Source: Bromus sterilis
Lineage: Eukaryota; Streptophyta; Magnoliopsida; Poales; Poaceae
Direction: 5' to 3'
Length of the DNA stretch: 64,000 bases
NCBI GenBank assembly: GCA_950022295.1
Contig: OX465596.1
Span: forward strand, 2,170,001 to 2,234,000
In this document: piece by piece, positions 36,353 to 48,342 of the stretch
Layout: each line of letters starts with the position of its first letter
Position numbering within the stretch: position 1 is the first letter of the stretch
Translations under genes and position numbers: made by a program
The notes under the pieces: model-generated
What the model was told of the DNA's origin: nothing
Seen by the model: the letters and a program-made list of their open reading frames with translations, nothing else
The model's database searches: none

Positions 36353-39300
36353 ATGACTGATCGTGAATGGATGTACTCCGGTCACCCTAGTCAGAAAGAC
36401 ATGAACGACGAATGGTTGAGCAAAACCTATGAATTCCTGCAAACGGCATTTTCTAAAGGCCAGCCAAAAACATGGTGCCCCTGTACTAAGTGCAAGAATT
36501 ATTCGCGACAGACAAAGGATGTAATGGATAAACACCTGCAGATGCGTGGTTTTACTCCCGGCTATACCTTGTGGACATTTCATGGTGAGTCGGCCCAACG
36601 TAACAGAGACGAGGTGTTGCGTCGGCGCACCGACGATTATGGTACAGGGATTGAAGACATGGTGAATGATTTTGATGATGCTCGGAACAAGGACAAAGAG
36701 ATGGAGGAATCCGCAAAGGCCTTCTATGCCATGTTGGAGTCTTCAAAACATCCTCTTCACGAGCACACTAAGATTTCTCAGCTAGATGCCATCGCACAAG
36801 TAATGGCTCTGAAAGCCCAATTCAACATTGCAAGAGACCTGTTTGACTCAATGATGACCCTATTTGGGCGGTTTCTACCCGAAGGTCATATTATGCCTTC
36901 AAACCTATATGAGTCAGACAAAATCCTTAGTGCACTCAAGATGCCATATGAGCAGATACATGCTTGTGAGAAAGGATGTGCCTTATTTAGGAAAGAGTAT
37001 GCGGACGAAACATATTGTCCATTTTGCAAGTCCTCCAGATATGTTCAGGTAGAAAACGGTGAAGGTGAGAAGAAGCAGAGCAAAATACCTGTGAGTGTTC
37101 TACGGTATCTGCCGATCCTACCAAGACTTCAACGACTTTACATGCTCGAAGAAACAACAAAACAGATGACATGGCACAAACATGGAATTAGGAAAGAATT
37201 AGATGAAAACGGAGATCCGATGTTGGTACACCCTTCGGATGGTGACGCATGGAAGGCATTTGATCGTAAACATACGGAAAAAGCTAAAGAGCCAAGGAAT
37301 TGCCGAATCGCCATCGGTCTCGATGGGTTCAATCCTTTTGGTATGACGGCTACCCAATATAGTTGCTGGCCTGTGTTTGTTATTCCGCTCAATCTTCCAC
37401 CATCATCCATTATGCAAAGAAATCACATATTTCTGACGTTGATAGTTCCAGGGCCAAACTATCCGGGGAAGAATATGAGTGTGTACATGCAACCGCTGAT
37501 GGATGACTTGAAAGAAGCTTGGGTGAATGGGATCAGCACATACGACACAGCTAAGAAAGAGAACTTTCAAATGTATGTTTGGTACCAATACTCGTTGCAT
37601 GATCTGCCGGCATTTGCGCTTTTCGTTGCTTGGTGTGTGCATGGAAGATTCCCATGCCCACAATGCAAAGAAGCTCTTAAGTTTCATTGGTTGCCGCCGG
37701 GTGGAAAGTATTCCTGCTTTGACTTGCATAGACAGTTCTTGCCTATGGACCATTCATTCAGAAAAGACAAGAAAAATTTCATGAAAGGTAAATTTGTCAA
37801 ACACTCGGCAACACCTGCGTTGATGGGCACACAAATTCATGAACAGTTAAAATCTATGGAGCCTGATCCAAACCGTCCAGGGTATTTCTTGGGTTATAAT
37901 GAGGAACACGCCTGGACCCACAAGCCATGCATCTGGGATCTCCCCTACTTCGAAGACCTCTTACTACCACACAACATTGACATGATGCACACTGAAAAGA
38001 ATATCGCCGAGGCCCTTCTTGGCACATTTTTCGGCACTGATAAGGGCAAAGATAATACAAAGGCTAGAGTTGACCAGGAGACTCTTTGTGATAGGCCATC
38101 ACTAAACATGCGACAACCGAAAGGAAGAAAAAATTGGTCCAAGCCACCTGCCTGGTACAATCTTGAGAAGGGAGCAATAAGGGAAATCCTCTTGTGGGTG
38201 CAATAAAAGTTGTTGTTCCCTGATGGGTATGCTGCGAATCTAGCGAGGGGATCGAGCATTGAAAAAATGAAAATTTTTGGGCTCAAGAGTCATGATTGGC
38301 ACATATGGCTTGAGTGAATAATGCCGGTGATGTTGCGCGGCTATATCCCAGAGTCTGAATGGCTAGTATTGGCAGAGTTAAGTTATTTCTTCCGTGTTCT
38401 TTGTGCTAAAGAGTTGTCGCGTGTCGTGATAGATGACATGGAAGAGTTGGCGCCTGAGTTGCTCTGCAAGTTAGAGAAGATTTTTCCACCGGGCTTCTTT
38501 AGTCCGATGCAACACATGATTTTGCATCTCCCGACCGAGGCAAGATTGGGTGGCCCTGTGCAAAATCGTTGCTGCTACGCAGCTGAAAGAATGCAGAAGA
38601 CACTTAGAGCAAAATGTAAAAATAAACGTAGAATTGAAGCATCGATGGCCGAGGCGTTCATTACCGAGGAGGCGACAAACTTCGTAACAGCACACTATGA
38701 TGCCACTTTGCACATCTTGCATAATTCAAAGCCTCGGTACAATGTGGGCGACCCCAAACGACGTGAATCCAAACTCAGCCTCTTCAAAGGGAAGCTTGCT
38801 CCTTCTGGTGTGGGAAAATCAAAGTTGCTGGGCGTCGAGGACTGGCGCACACTAACGATGTATATATTGAACAACCTAACAGAAGTTCGGCCGTACATCG
38901 AGTAAGTCCTCGATACATTGTTTCGCAACTTTTAACAAGTTTTGTGTCTAACAACCGTTATTAATTGATACAGTCGATACGTCGAACAGTTCTCGAATGG
39001 TGTTGCAATCGAAAAAGAATCCATTCTCGAGTATGAACTTCTTGAAAAGACAGGAGGCGGCTATCCCGGTTTCATCTCTTGGTTCAAAAAAATAGCTAGT
39101 TCAGATGAGCAAGTCGACGATGAATTGAGACAAATAGCAAATGGTTTTGACTTTAAGGTCCGGACATTTCAGAAGTACGACATCAACGGGTATCGCTTTC
39201 GTACTGCTAGCAAAGAGCTTTCAATTCCCGGTCGAAAAACAACCAATTCTGGTGTCTCTGCTATAGGCGAGGGAGGTGTCGAGTATTATGGAAGACTTGA

Positions 39301-39907
39301 AGAAGTTTACGAACTTCATTATTATGGTGAAAATCCTCCAAATGTTGTTGTGTTCAAATGTCATTGGTTTGATCCTACTAAGACAAGACGGACTCATGAA
39401 CATGTTGGGCTAGTCAAAATCCGACAAGACAGGAAGTTAAGCGGTGATGATGTCTTTACTGTGGCTCAACAGGCCACCCAAGTTTTTTATCTGCCATACA
39501 GTCGTCAAAGTGTTAAGAACCTGGAAGGTTGGTATGTCGTGTACGATGTGCCGCCCCATCTTAGACCACCTCCACCAAACGAAGAGGATTATGAACCTCA
39601 AATTGACCCAATAACATATGATGGATAATTCTTCCAAGAATCACGTGGTGTGAGACGTCGTCTCCGGAACTGCTCTACGTCCACCCTGAACACGGAGGAA
39701 CAAGAATCACGTGATGATGAGGAAGAAGTGGAAGTAGAAGAGGTTACCAATCTGGATGAGCTATCAATGCTTGATCGGTTACAAAAAGGCCTTCCACATG
39801 ATGTCCCTGAACCCGATGACGATGTCATTCATGACGACACGTGTGATACTGATGATGATTATGCTTCAGTTGACCATGGAGAAGAGACAGATGATCCCGA
39901 CTATTAG
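36353..39907 (+). pseudogene. TNP2-type CACTA transposase, two exons, three nonsense codons
   Basis: Exon 1 is 36353-38901, the intron 38902-38973 (GTAAGT..ACAG) and exon 2 38974-39907. The split codon GA|T restores an Asp. Domains in order: an N-terminal transposase-associated domain (residues about 5-75, with the CPCTKC cysteine pair), the transposase family tnp2 domain (about 200-420, with YCPFCKSSRY and IGLDGFNPFG), a DUF4218-like region from about 38321 (MPVMLRGYIP, QNRCCYAAERMQK), a DUF4216-like region in exon 2 (HWFDPTKTRRTHEHVGLV), and an acidic tail. In-frame stops are TAA at 38204-38206, TGA at 38315-38317 and TAA at 39626-39628. The frame is otherwise open on both sides of each, so the stops are recent point changes. 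The family cuts and pastes CACTA elements in the nucleus. Confidence 0.9.
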
Positions 39908-40048
39908 TACTCTGTATGCATCCACACATTGTTGTTTAATTATTTAATTAATTGTTTAATTATTCATGTATTTATTATTGTTCATTTAATTTTTTTTCTT
40001 TGAATTTGTACTAAGTATTTAACTATGTATTGTTGCAGGCGGTGAGAC

Positions 40049-42370
40049 ATGGCAGGCGGGGATAAGTTGAGGATAGCACCTGGGCAGCTACGGAGACAGT
40101 TGTTGCAGAGCTCTGCCGAGGAGCCCCGTGGGAGAGGCGGAGGAAAGAAGAGAGGCAGAGGACGTGGTCGCGGGAGAGGGAGGCTACCTAATAGGAGCCA
40201 GTCGCCACCACCCTCAGCTACTTCAGTCTCAGCCACTTCACCCCTGCAGACAAGGGTGTCACCGGTGCGGGATCCTCCCGTCCAGGAGCGGACACCGATG
40301 CAGGATCCTCCCGTCCAGGAGCCGACACCCTCACACGAGGAGTGGGGGAGTTGGGGGGACGGTGAGGGGGCTGGGGCGGATGCGGAGGCTGAGGTTGAGG
40401 TGGAGGATGAGGGGGCTGAGGCAGAGGATGAGAGGGCTGAGGCGGAGGATGAGGGCCCGTCTGCCAGCAAGTCGGTCTACCAACATGGTATGACACGAGT
40501 TCCAGACCGATTGGAGTTGCAGCACAAGGCGTTGATTTCGCCAGATGGCGAGAAGTAAGTTAATGTCTATTGTGTACCTTATATCATTATTTTCCACCAA
40601 GTAGCTAATGTCTTTGCCTTCTCATTATGCAGGGGGTGGAATTACCCGAAGAATACCCGGAATCCAAACTGCCTCCTTGGTGCTTTGCTTAGGGAGCACT
40701 TTCCCGGGATAGTGCAGTTGCCCGGGGAGGGTATGGTTCCCGAGCCAGGACTCAAGTGGGAGCACTACCAAGCCGCGCTGCTCCCGGAAAACACTCACGT
40801 GAACGGTGTTGTTTGCGCGAGCGTGGCCGACAAGGTGTTGGCTGATTTTTGGGTAACTATTATTTTACCCAATAAAAAGTATACAATATCCAATGTTATA
40901 TCTTGTTATTTCCTATTCATCTGTGCATATATATGGCATAATTGCAGAGTTACCATAGGGTCGAGGAGGGGACGGAGGAGGCGGCCAAGAAGAACCTCGA
41001 GAAAGAGTGCAAGATATTATTGAATAACACGAGGCATGAGATGCGTGTTCAGGCCGTTCGAGATTGGTACGCCAAGCAAAACGAGCCGAAGACGAAGGCT
41101 GAATGTTGAAAGCTTTTCCCTGATAAGACCGAGTACATGGAGGTACGTAGATTCCTTAGTTACATTCTTTATTAGTTTTGTTAGGGCTAGTTACAATACT
41201 TAGTTTCATTCATAGGTGCCCCCGAGATGGTTGGCCGATAAGATGGATTGTTGGGAGATGATAGTGGACAAGTGGTGCACAGAGGCTTGGTTGACCACCC
41301 ACAATGTGCCCAAGGAGCGTCGTGCCCAATTGGTTGGTGTGCCACACCACCAAGGAAATGCCAACAACAAGCAATACGCCAAAAAATGGGTATGTGTGCC
41401 TTGTTTTCTTTCATCATTAATTCATTTGTGCATGATTTTTGTTGTACTAACTCTTTGCCTTTTCTTGTAGGCCAAACACCATAACCAGCCCGAGCCTCAG
41501 GGATACGCCACGTTTGGCATGGCCCATAAGGGCTCGTACAAGACGGCGACACCATATTCTGAGGGGGACGGGCCGTCGGCGTACACAAGCATGTCCGCCT
41601 ACAACAAGATGACGTCTTATTCTGAGGTTGTCAAACAACTGCGCGGCCCTGACTTTGACCCGAGCCTGAATCCTATGGATGCGGAGGCATTGATGATCTC
41701 TGGTGGCGGTAAGAGTCATGGCACGGTGGCCATGTGTGATGGCTTCGTCCCTATCATTGAGACTCTATCTCAGATCAAGGCGAGGCAAACGAGCTCGGCT
41801 CCTGTAATACGGCAACACGCGAGGCCAGTTGATCTTGCCATCGAGGTTAGTTTTCCTTCATTATTTCTTTAGTTCATTTGACCCTGGATGGATGAAGATG
41901 AGAAGTGGTTGCAGGCCGCACTTGAGAAGGAGAGGGAGGCCACCAGACTCTTGTTGGAGGAGAGGGACCGGAATAAACAGAGGCTGCTGGAGGAGGAGAG
42001 GGCACGCGATAATGCCCATGCGAAGGCCATGCACGACTTCGTTGCGGTAAGTCAGTTGTGTGAGAAGCAAGGATATGTGTGAGAAGCAACAAGACTATTT
42101 CTTTGACTTCTCGAAAACTAATTTGCAGGCTATGTGTGAGAAGCAAGGTTTGCCACCCCCTCCGCCGATGCCTTCTCCGGTGGGAACGGTGAGTTCCCTT
42201 TCAATGACCAACCTTGCACGGTCTTATATCATTGTATGTTGCCATGCTAACCACATATTTCAACTCTTGCCTTGTTGCAGCATCATTTCAGAGTCGCATC
42301 CCACAATCCCTCTCTCGGTGAGAGCCCTACCAACCCGGCGACCAACCGAGATGGTGCTTCTCCTCCGTGA
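40049..42370 (+). pseudogene. Second CACTA gene, Transposase_24/TNPA-like, eight exons, one nonsense codon
   Basis: Exons with clean GT-AG borders and matching phases are 40049-40554, 40633-40852, 40948-41142, 41216-41389, 41471-41845, 41915-42046, 42129-42188 and 42281-42370. The N-terminus is very basic (GGGKKRGRGRGRGRGRL) and is followed by a Pro/Glu-rich acidic tract. The middle part has WNYPKNTRNPNCLLGALLRE, PPRWLADKMDCWEMIVDKW and the histidine-rich AKKWAKHHNQPEP block that I associate with plant transposase Ptta/En/Spm proteins. Exon 6 encodes a charged coiled coil (LLLEERDRNKQRLLEEERAR). An in-frame TGA at 41107-41109 interrupts exon 3. In En/Spm the partner protein binds subterminal repeats; that role is inferred here from position and family. 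Confidence 0.82.
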
Positions 42371-42639
42371 CTTGGCATTTGGTAAGTTATTCCTCTCCTT
42401 ATTCTTATTGTTTAGCTCAACTTAGACTATGCCATGCTTTAGTTAGCTTAGTAAATTCTAGTTAGGCAAAAAATTGCATAATTAGCTTAATTACATAAAA
42501 AATTACATAATTAGCTTACTTACCTCAAAAATGACATAGACTTTGCTTATTTGGTACAAACATGACATAATTACTTGATAACACCAAAAATAGCATAATT
42601 AGTTGATATTAGAGCTCAAAATGACATAATTACTTTAGA

Positions 42640-42860
42640 AAGTTTCAAAAGAAACCAGAAGAGAAGAACAAAGAAGAGATGAAGAAATAAGAGAAGAAGA
42701 AAGAGGAGAAAAAGATAGATTAAGAAGAAACAAATCTTCTTATTCTTCCTTTTTCTCTTCTTTCTTTTTCTCCATCTTCTTCTTCTTCTTCTTCTTCTTC
42801 TTGTTCTTGTGTTCTTCTTGTTGTTCTTCTTCTTCTTCTAATTGCTTATCGCTAAATTCT
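42640..42860. repeat. Purine tract followed by TTC microsatellite
   Basis: Bases 42650-42730 are gaagaa-rich and 42775-42840 are ttcttc-rich. The two arms are partly complementary and lie in the 3' untranslated part of the CACTA element. Confidence 0.8.
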
Positions 42861-43154
42861 TTCTTCTTCTCATTATGCAGATTTTGATAAAGCATCATGG
42901 CACATGGATGGATGCTCCAGGGACTCTACTTGTAGTCTTAGATGCTTTTTAATGCACTTTGTAATGCACTTGTGATTCTTTGTGATGCTTTGTGATGCAC
43001 TTTGTGATGCCATCTTGTTGTTTGCACTTTAATTACTTTGTGATGCACTTGTGGTGCTGTTTAGGGCCTGGCAGAAATATATATTGTGTTATTTATATTG
43101 TTGTTTGAAAATGCAGGGAATTAACAGAAATTAAATATATAGAAAACAGAGAGG

Positions 43155-43655
43155 GCCTTTGCCGTCAGCTTACTGACGGCAAAGCCTTTGCCGTCGGTGG
43201 GCTGACGGCAAAGAGGGACGCGTGGCAGCAACCTGTTCAATCTGGCAACTCTGGGACGACCAAATGTCCCAGGTTATCAGCTTTGCCGTCAGCTGGCCCG
43301 TGGCTGACGGCAAAGAGGGGACCCACGTGGCAGTGGTTGCAGCTCCCCTGGCAAGTATGACCCACCAGCAGCAGCAACCTTTGCCGTCAACTACGGGCCA
43401 GCTGACGGCAAAGCCTGCCGTTAACCCTCTAACGGGGCTGGGCTTACGACGTTGCCGTCAAGGCTCTATGCCGTCAGCCTTGGCCCCCTAGCTGACGGCA
43501 AAGGCTTTGCCGTCGGTCGATTTCCAGCTGACGGCAAAGAACCTGTTTGCCGATAAAATCGTGGCCAGTCTCTTTGCCGACAGCAAACTGACGGCAAAGC
43601 CTTTGCCGTCGGTTAAAGTGGCCTTTGCCGTCAGCTATGGCTGACGGCAAACCAG
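43155..43655. repeat. Right subterminal repeats of the CACTA element
   Basis: Fifteen or more copies of TTTGCCGTCAGC and GCTGACGGCAAAG face each other, some with TCGG or TCAAG variants. This matches the left array and ends directly at the right TIR. Confidence 0.88.
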
Positions 43656-43670
43656 CAGATTCCAGTAGTG

Positions 43671-45121
43671 ATATATAAAACTGATGAGAATCCTGTTTGT
43701 TTTGATATAAAAAATTGCATATTATTTTATTATTATATCGTTATTGATCAATATATGCACTTTAAGTAAAGAAGATTGAACTAGTGATAAATGTTTTGGA
43801 CATGCGACTAGATGACGGCTTTTGTATCGGTGTTCGTGAACATCTTCATGGATAGATAGTATGTCTAATTTTGGATTGATATTTCGAAGATGCTCGTAGA
43901 AATGAAATATATGTGTATATATTCATGGAAATGTGTATCATCTTTCTGGGGGGGGGGGGGGGTGAGCCGATATTTTTTCACTAAAGAGTAGCACTAATCT
44001 TTAGGAAACTTACTTTTTCGTCTGAATTACGACTACCCGTTAGTTACCCCCTTTTACATGTACAGAGATCAATCGTTTAGTCATGTTTTGGTATACATGA
44101 CTAATCTTTTTTGAGGAACACAATACAACTCTGACGCTCACATACATGAGTATACAATCACTCCTATGACGCATACAGACACACCTTACCCCTATGAGCA
44201 TCTTCGCAATAGTGAGCCGGTACATCATCTTGAGATTAACGAAACCACCACCTCGTCTTCGACGAAAACGTCTCCTCCCACTGATGCGGAAGCCCTGGAA
44301 TAAATCCAGGAAAATGCGTATACATGACTAATTATATTGTTAGTGATGCTAACAGTTAGTTGTGAATCAGAAAGATCAGATGAGAAAATAAGTTTTTTCA
44401 AGGATCAATGGTGGGCTTAAAATCCCTCACACATAAAAAACGGTGCGCTTAAATGATATTTTTTTGTCTCATTTTGAGAAATTTATAGGATCGCAGGTCA
44501 ATTAAACCGAATATTCCAGCGACATCAACGACCGTCTCACTTGCCCTGCCTCGCGTGTCCACGTTCGGCTCGAATATTATTCCCGAGCGGACGTGGACAC
44601 GCCGCATAGGAAATCCGGCGTTTGCGTGCTCCTACATCGCAGCCGTTTGTTTGTTTCTTTGACCAACAGCTTCCATCTTGTTAAGGTTTCTTCTTCCTCT
44701 TGCTTCTACAGTATACTTCTACACTGATCCGAAGAAGCATCAAGAAGTATTGAAGCATTGCATCGATCGATGGTTCGTTCCTAGTGGCTGTCACCTTCCT
44801 TCCTTCTCTTACTGATGATCGATTGAGTTGAGTGCCCCATCTCCTCCAGAGCACCGCCCTGTTTGTGTTTGGTTGCCATCCGTCGACGCGAATCTGTCTG
44901 TCTGTCACCAGCAAAAGATTCTCTAGCTTCTCTTTACACGTAGCTTTCCCATTTTAATTTGGTCAAACCAAGGAAGAACATCTTTCGCCGACGAATCTTA
45001 TCTCTAGCCCCGCTCGTCATACCTCTTTCAATACTCTCGTCAAGTGCTTGTTTTTGAGGCATTTATTCAAGGATAAATATCAACCTCCAATTTTTTTACC
45101 TATTAAAAAAACACTCATAAA
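43671..45121. other. Intergenic region between CACTA element and AP2-like pseudogene
   Basis: The first 300 bases are AT-rich. A run of 15 G lies at 43948-43962. Segment 44100-44320 (from ctctgacgctcacatac to aataaatccaggaaaatgcg) resembles a short repeat seen widely in Triticeae (recollection, family not named). A perfect inverted repeat lies at 44553-44602. No gene was recognised. Confidence 0.5.
44553..44602. repeat. Inverted repeat (hairpin) of 12-bp perfect arms plus extension
   Basis: GCGTGTCCACGT (44553-44564) is the exact reverse complement of 44591-44602. The next bases (TCGGCTCG and CCGAGCGG) continue pairing with few mismatches around an AT-rich loop. It is too distant from any gene to be a clear terminator. 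Confidence 0.8.
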
Positions 45122-45574
45122 ATGAGACATCAAGTGCTGCAATTTTTTTGCACAACAATTGAATCGGCTGCCTCACCCCCCCCCCCCGGCCTACACACAA
45201 CCGTCGATGGACCATCCATCATCGTCGTTGCTGGCAGAACCACCCCCCCCCCCCGCCTCACTTCGCCCCCAAATGACCCTTGCAGCCCAAGTCAAATCAA
45301 TACCGTATCCAGTCACACCCTCGCCGTCTTCGCGTCATCGCCATCGAGGCTGAACCGTTGCCCCAACTGTCGGCTTTGCCATGGCTCCAAGAGCAAACGC
45401 AAATCCGACTACAAGGGGGTCCAACTCCAGGAGTCCGACCGGTACAACGTGGAGTTTCAGGCCGACGATCGGCGGTACTAGCTCAAGATGTTCCCAATAC
45501 CAAACATCACCGCTCGCGCCTACAACATTGCGGCATGGAGGCTTCACATTCCTCGGTCAAAGATGAATTTCTAA
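45122..45574 (+). pseudogene. AP2/ERF-domain-like pseudogene
   Basis: One frame reads KSDYKGVQLQESDRYNVEFQ, then a TAG at 45479-45481, then LKMFPIPNITARAYNIAAWR and HIPRSKMNF to a stop at 45572-45574. This follows the AP2 domain pattern: a YxGV start, a [RW]YWLG-type strand, then the ARAYDxAAWRL helix and the R-P-R-x-MNF tail of a grass-expanded AP2-like family. The TAG replaces the Trp before the LGTF position. An open frame that continues in the shifted region 45610-45858 may be the decayed C-terminus. AP2/ERF proteins bind GCC-box or DRE DNA; this copy should not make a full domain. Confidence 0.75.
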
Positions 45575-46495
45575 ATATTTGAATCTTAACGTAGTTTCTC
45601 GGTCTTGAGGTGAACAACGAGTCTCGTCTGATGGAGCATCTTTGTCCGACGAACAATCGTTCGGCGAGGTACCTCCCGAAGAACTTTCATCCTCCGACCC
45701 ACATTCTTCTTGAAGAGGACGAGACCGGAAAAGGTGACGAGGAGGCGATAGCGAGGTTTACTTGTGAGCACCCCGGAATACGTTCAAAATTAGGCAGAGT
45801 GAATCTAAAAGAGAGACCTCGAGATGAAGACCTCTCAGCTCGGTCGGCTACGCACTAAGATCATCTCCCACAAATAGCCTCATAATAAGGCATCAAAAAA
45901 TTGTTATTGGGCATCAAATATTGCATTGTACAGTACATCATTTAAATTTTTTCTATCCAACAACAATCATCATATAATAGAGCAATAAAACTGCATAAAC
46001 CGCTCCAACAACTACCGTAAAATAGAGTACAATTTTACACATATTGAGCATATTCATATCAAACTCATCTGAAATGATGTAAAACCAATAAAATCTCAAA
46101 TACCACAAGCATCCCTCATATCATAACACTACGTAGGCGGTAGGCACTAGGCAGGCAGCGTGCCGTCGGCGGCGTCGACCGTCCGGGTCGCCGTCGCCGA
46201 GATGCTCGGCGTCGTCGGCTTGTCGTTTTCCTTCTTGCTTGCGACGTCTGCACCCCACTAGCAGCAGCTCCGGAGCATGCAGATTCTTTTCCGCGCGGGC
46301 ACACACATGAAACGATGCCCCGGCGCCACCTCCTCCCCGTCGTCTTGTGCTCCCCTCCCGTCTTCCTGTCCTCGCCTACCCTTGCTTCTTCTTCACACTG
46401 CGCATCTTCCTTCTCCCCCAGTCCCAGCAACACCACCTCACCTCAGTCAGCAAGGACAGGAAAACGATCCCCATCGGATCAACGTTCTTGCAGAG
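45575..46495. other. Upstream region of the MYB-CC gene
   Basis: It holds possible AP2 pseudogene remains to about 45860, an AT-rich stretch to 46120, then a GC-rich stretch that probably contains promoter and 5' UTR of the MYB-CC gene. Small frames at 46277 and 46315 are out of the gene's frame or untranslated leader. No TATA box was fixed. Confidence 0.45.
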
Positions 46496-48342
46496 ATGAG
46501 CTACGGCGGCGGCAGGGACGCCAAGCAGCAGCGACTGCGGTGGACGCCGGACCTCCACGACCGCTTCGTCCACGCCGTCGCCAGCCTCGGCGGCCCCGAC
46601 AGTAAGTCTTCTTTCTTTACTTGCTCCTCCTCACTCCTCAGAGTTTGCTTCTTTGAGTGAGCATCAACTTAACTATACTGATGAGTGATGATCAACAATT
46701 TGTTGTTGCCTGCAACGAACAGAGGCGACGCCCAAGTCAGTGCTCACACTCATGGCCATGAAAGGCCTCACTCTCTACCACCTCAAGAGCCACCTTCAGG
46801 TTTTCCTCAACAAAACACACTCACTTCCCTTCTCTTCTCTTTTGCAGTCCAGTCCAGTGTAGTAGCAATACTAAGTAATGTTTGTTTTACTATCTTCTTA
46901 TAGAAATACAGACTGGGAAAGCAGAACAAAACAGCCACACACCTGCAACTACCCAACAATGGAGGTACACACATACACCTGATACTACCTTGCACCTGTT
47001 ACAGCCAACACCAACAACATTTTTTTCTCCTTTTAAACACCAGACTTGTTTTTTTTTTTTTTGCGAATAACCACCAAGGATTTGCATTTGCGAATAGCCA
47101 ACACCAGACTTGTTATCTTTGCTTTAACAGAATTTACCACCAAGGACATCAACTTCCAAATCAGTGGTGCGCCTCTTACTGTTCGCGACACCTTACGGTA
47201 ACTAGCTACACCTGTCTCCTCTCCACTGAACCTATCTGCGAGCAAAATACCTGTTTTTTTTATTTCTGTCAGTTACAACTAACAGTATGTAATGGGTTTA
47301 CTTCAAAGATGCACGCCATTCCAGCGCATTTTGTTAAGTAGTCTGTTAAAAACAACCAAGGCATCATGTGCTGGAGCTAGCTTCCCAGTGATCATCAGTT
47401 ATCTACAGTAGAAACCAAGCATTATTATTTTTTGCCTGCCAAAACTGTAGATAAAACAAACTCAAATCAGGAATTGGTACTAGACACAGACAGTCAAGTA
47501 CAATATAACTGAAAAGTGAGACCTGATCAGTAGTTACAGAGTACATGTTTTATTTTTGAACAATCCAGATTACATGTTAATGACAGGAATTAACTTTTCT
47601 TAGATGCAAAAATAATAAGTTACCCTTCCAAAAGTATATTATGCAAAGTTACTTATATAGAGGCACATAGATGAAATCCTACCTATTACTTACTGCCATG
47701 TGTCTTCTGTGTACCTTTTTCTTCAGTTGAGATTGTATGATGATTTAACTAAACATTTTGGAAACATTTCTTATGCGAATCAGAGAAACGCCGCTCGAGG
47801 ATACCCTCAGGTACCAAATTCAGGTCCAAAGAGAGCTGTGCGAACAACTTGAGGTTAGACAAGTTCTGCATCACTGCTTGTACTCCCAAACTCCATACCA
47901 TATGTTGCAGGTTAAAAATGCTTATACCTGCTGCGATCAGGTGCAGAAGAAGCTGCAGATGAGAATAGAGGCTCAAGGGAGGTATTTAAAGGAAATACTA
48001 GAGAAAGCTCAGGAAAACATTTCCTTCGATGCAAATGAATCTGCTGGCCTGGAAAATACCAGATCACAGCTCATGGACTTTAACCTAGCTCTTCCGGGCC
48101 TAACAGACAACGGAAAGCCTGTGTATGAAGGAACCAGTGAACAGTTGATGGAAGCTGTATCTGATGACAATCTTCATGATAATAATTTGGATTTCCAGCT
48201 CTACCATGTACGAAGTCAGGAGGCTAAGAATGTCAAATGCACCCCGAAAACAGAGGACCTGCTCTTATTAGACTTGAATATTAAAGGAGGATGTGATCCA
48301 TCTTCGAGAAGGATGCAAGGATTAGTTAAATCTGAAGATTGA
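46496..48342 (+). CDS. MYB-CC (PHR/PHL-type, G2-like) transcription factor, six exons, 260 residues
   Basis: Exons are 46496-46601, 46723-46799, 46904-46964, 47131-47197, 47784-47853 and 47941-48342. All junctions are GT-AG and in phase. Residues 14-66 form the single SHAQKYF-like MYB domain (RLRWTPDLHDRFVHAV, then ATPKSVLTLM and HLKSHLQKYRLGKQ). Residues 108-152 form the MYB-CC coiled coil (QIQVQRELCEQLEVQKKLQM), with Cys where the family usually has His in LHEQLE. The C-terminal LLLLDLN (residues 234-240) contains an LxLxL pattern like the EAR repression motif. The family binds P1BS-like sites as dimers; some members control phosphate-starvation genes, but which clade this is cannot be settled by eye. 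No disabling change was seen. Confidence 0.92.
47854..47940 (+). other. Last intron of the MYB-CC gene, 87 bp and open in frame
   Basis: The intron lies between the codons for LE and VQKK, in the middle of the coiled coil. Its length is a multiple of three and it has no in-frame stop. A second possible acceptor (TTGCAG, ending 47910) is also in frame and would add ten residues. Retention or the alternative acceptor would insert 29 or 10 residues and break the heptad pattern. Confidence 0.8.

Larger units (their letters stand above)
34331..43670 (+). mobile_element. CACTA (En/Spm-type) DNA transposon, 9340 bp, structurally complete
   Basis: The left end is CACTACTGGAAAAACC and the right end is CCAGTAGTG, an inverted match over 11 bases. 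ATA at 34328-34330 and 43671-43673 is the 3-bp target duplication typical of CACTA elements. Subterminal arrays of the word TTGCCGTCAG, in both orientations, occupy about 320 bases on the left and 500 on the right. Inside are a TNP2-type transposase gene and a second Transposase_24-like gene, both in plus orientation, in the usual order. Both carry nonsense codons, so the copy is not autonomous as it stands, but the intact ends could still be mobilised in trans. Confidence 0.95.

Noticed and set aside
40128..40600. Alternative frames over exon 1 of the second CACTA gene
   Set aside because: They arise from the repetitive Gly/Glu/Pro-coding sequence and do not continue across the exon-exon junctions.
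34351..43655. CRISPR-like array from the repeated TTGCCGTCAG words
   Set aside because: The words occur in both orientations at irregular spacing at both ends of a eukaryotic CACTA transposon; they are subterminal repeats.
46116..46436. Minus-strand arginine-rich frame of 106 codons upstream of the MYB-CC gene
   Set aside because: It overlaps the leader of a well-supported plus-strand gene and has low-complexity content.
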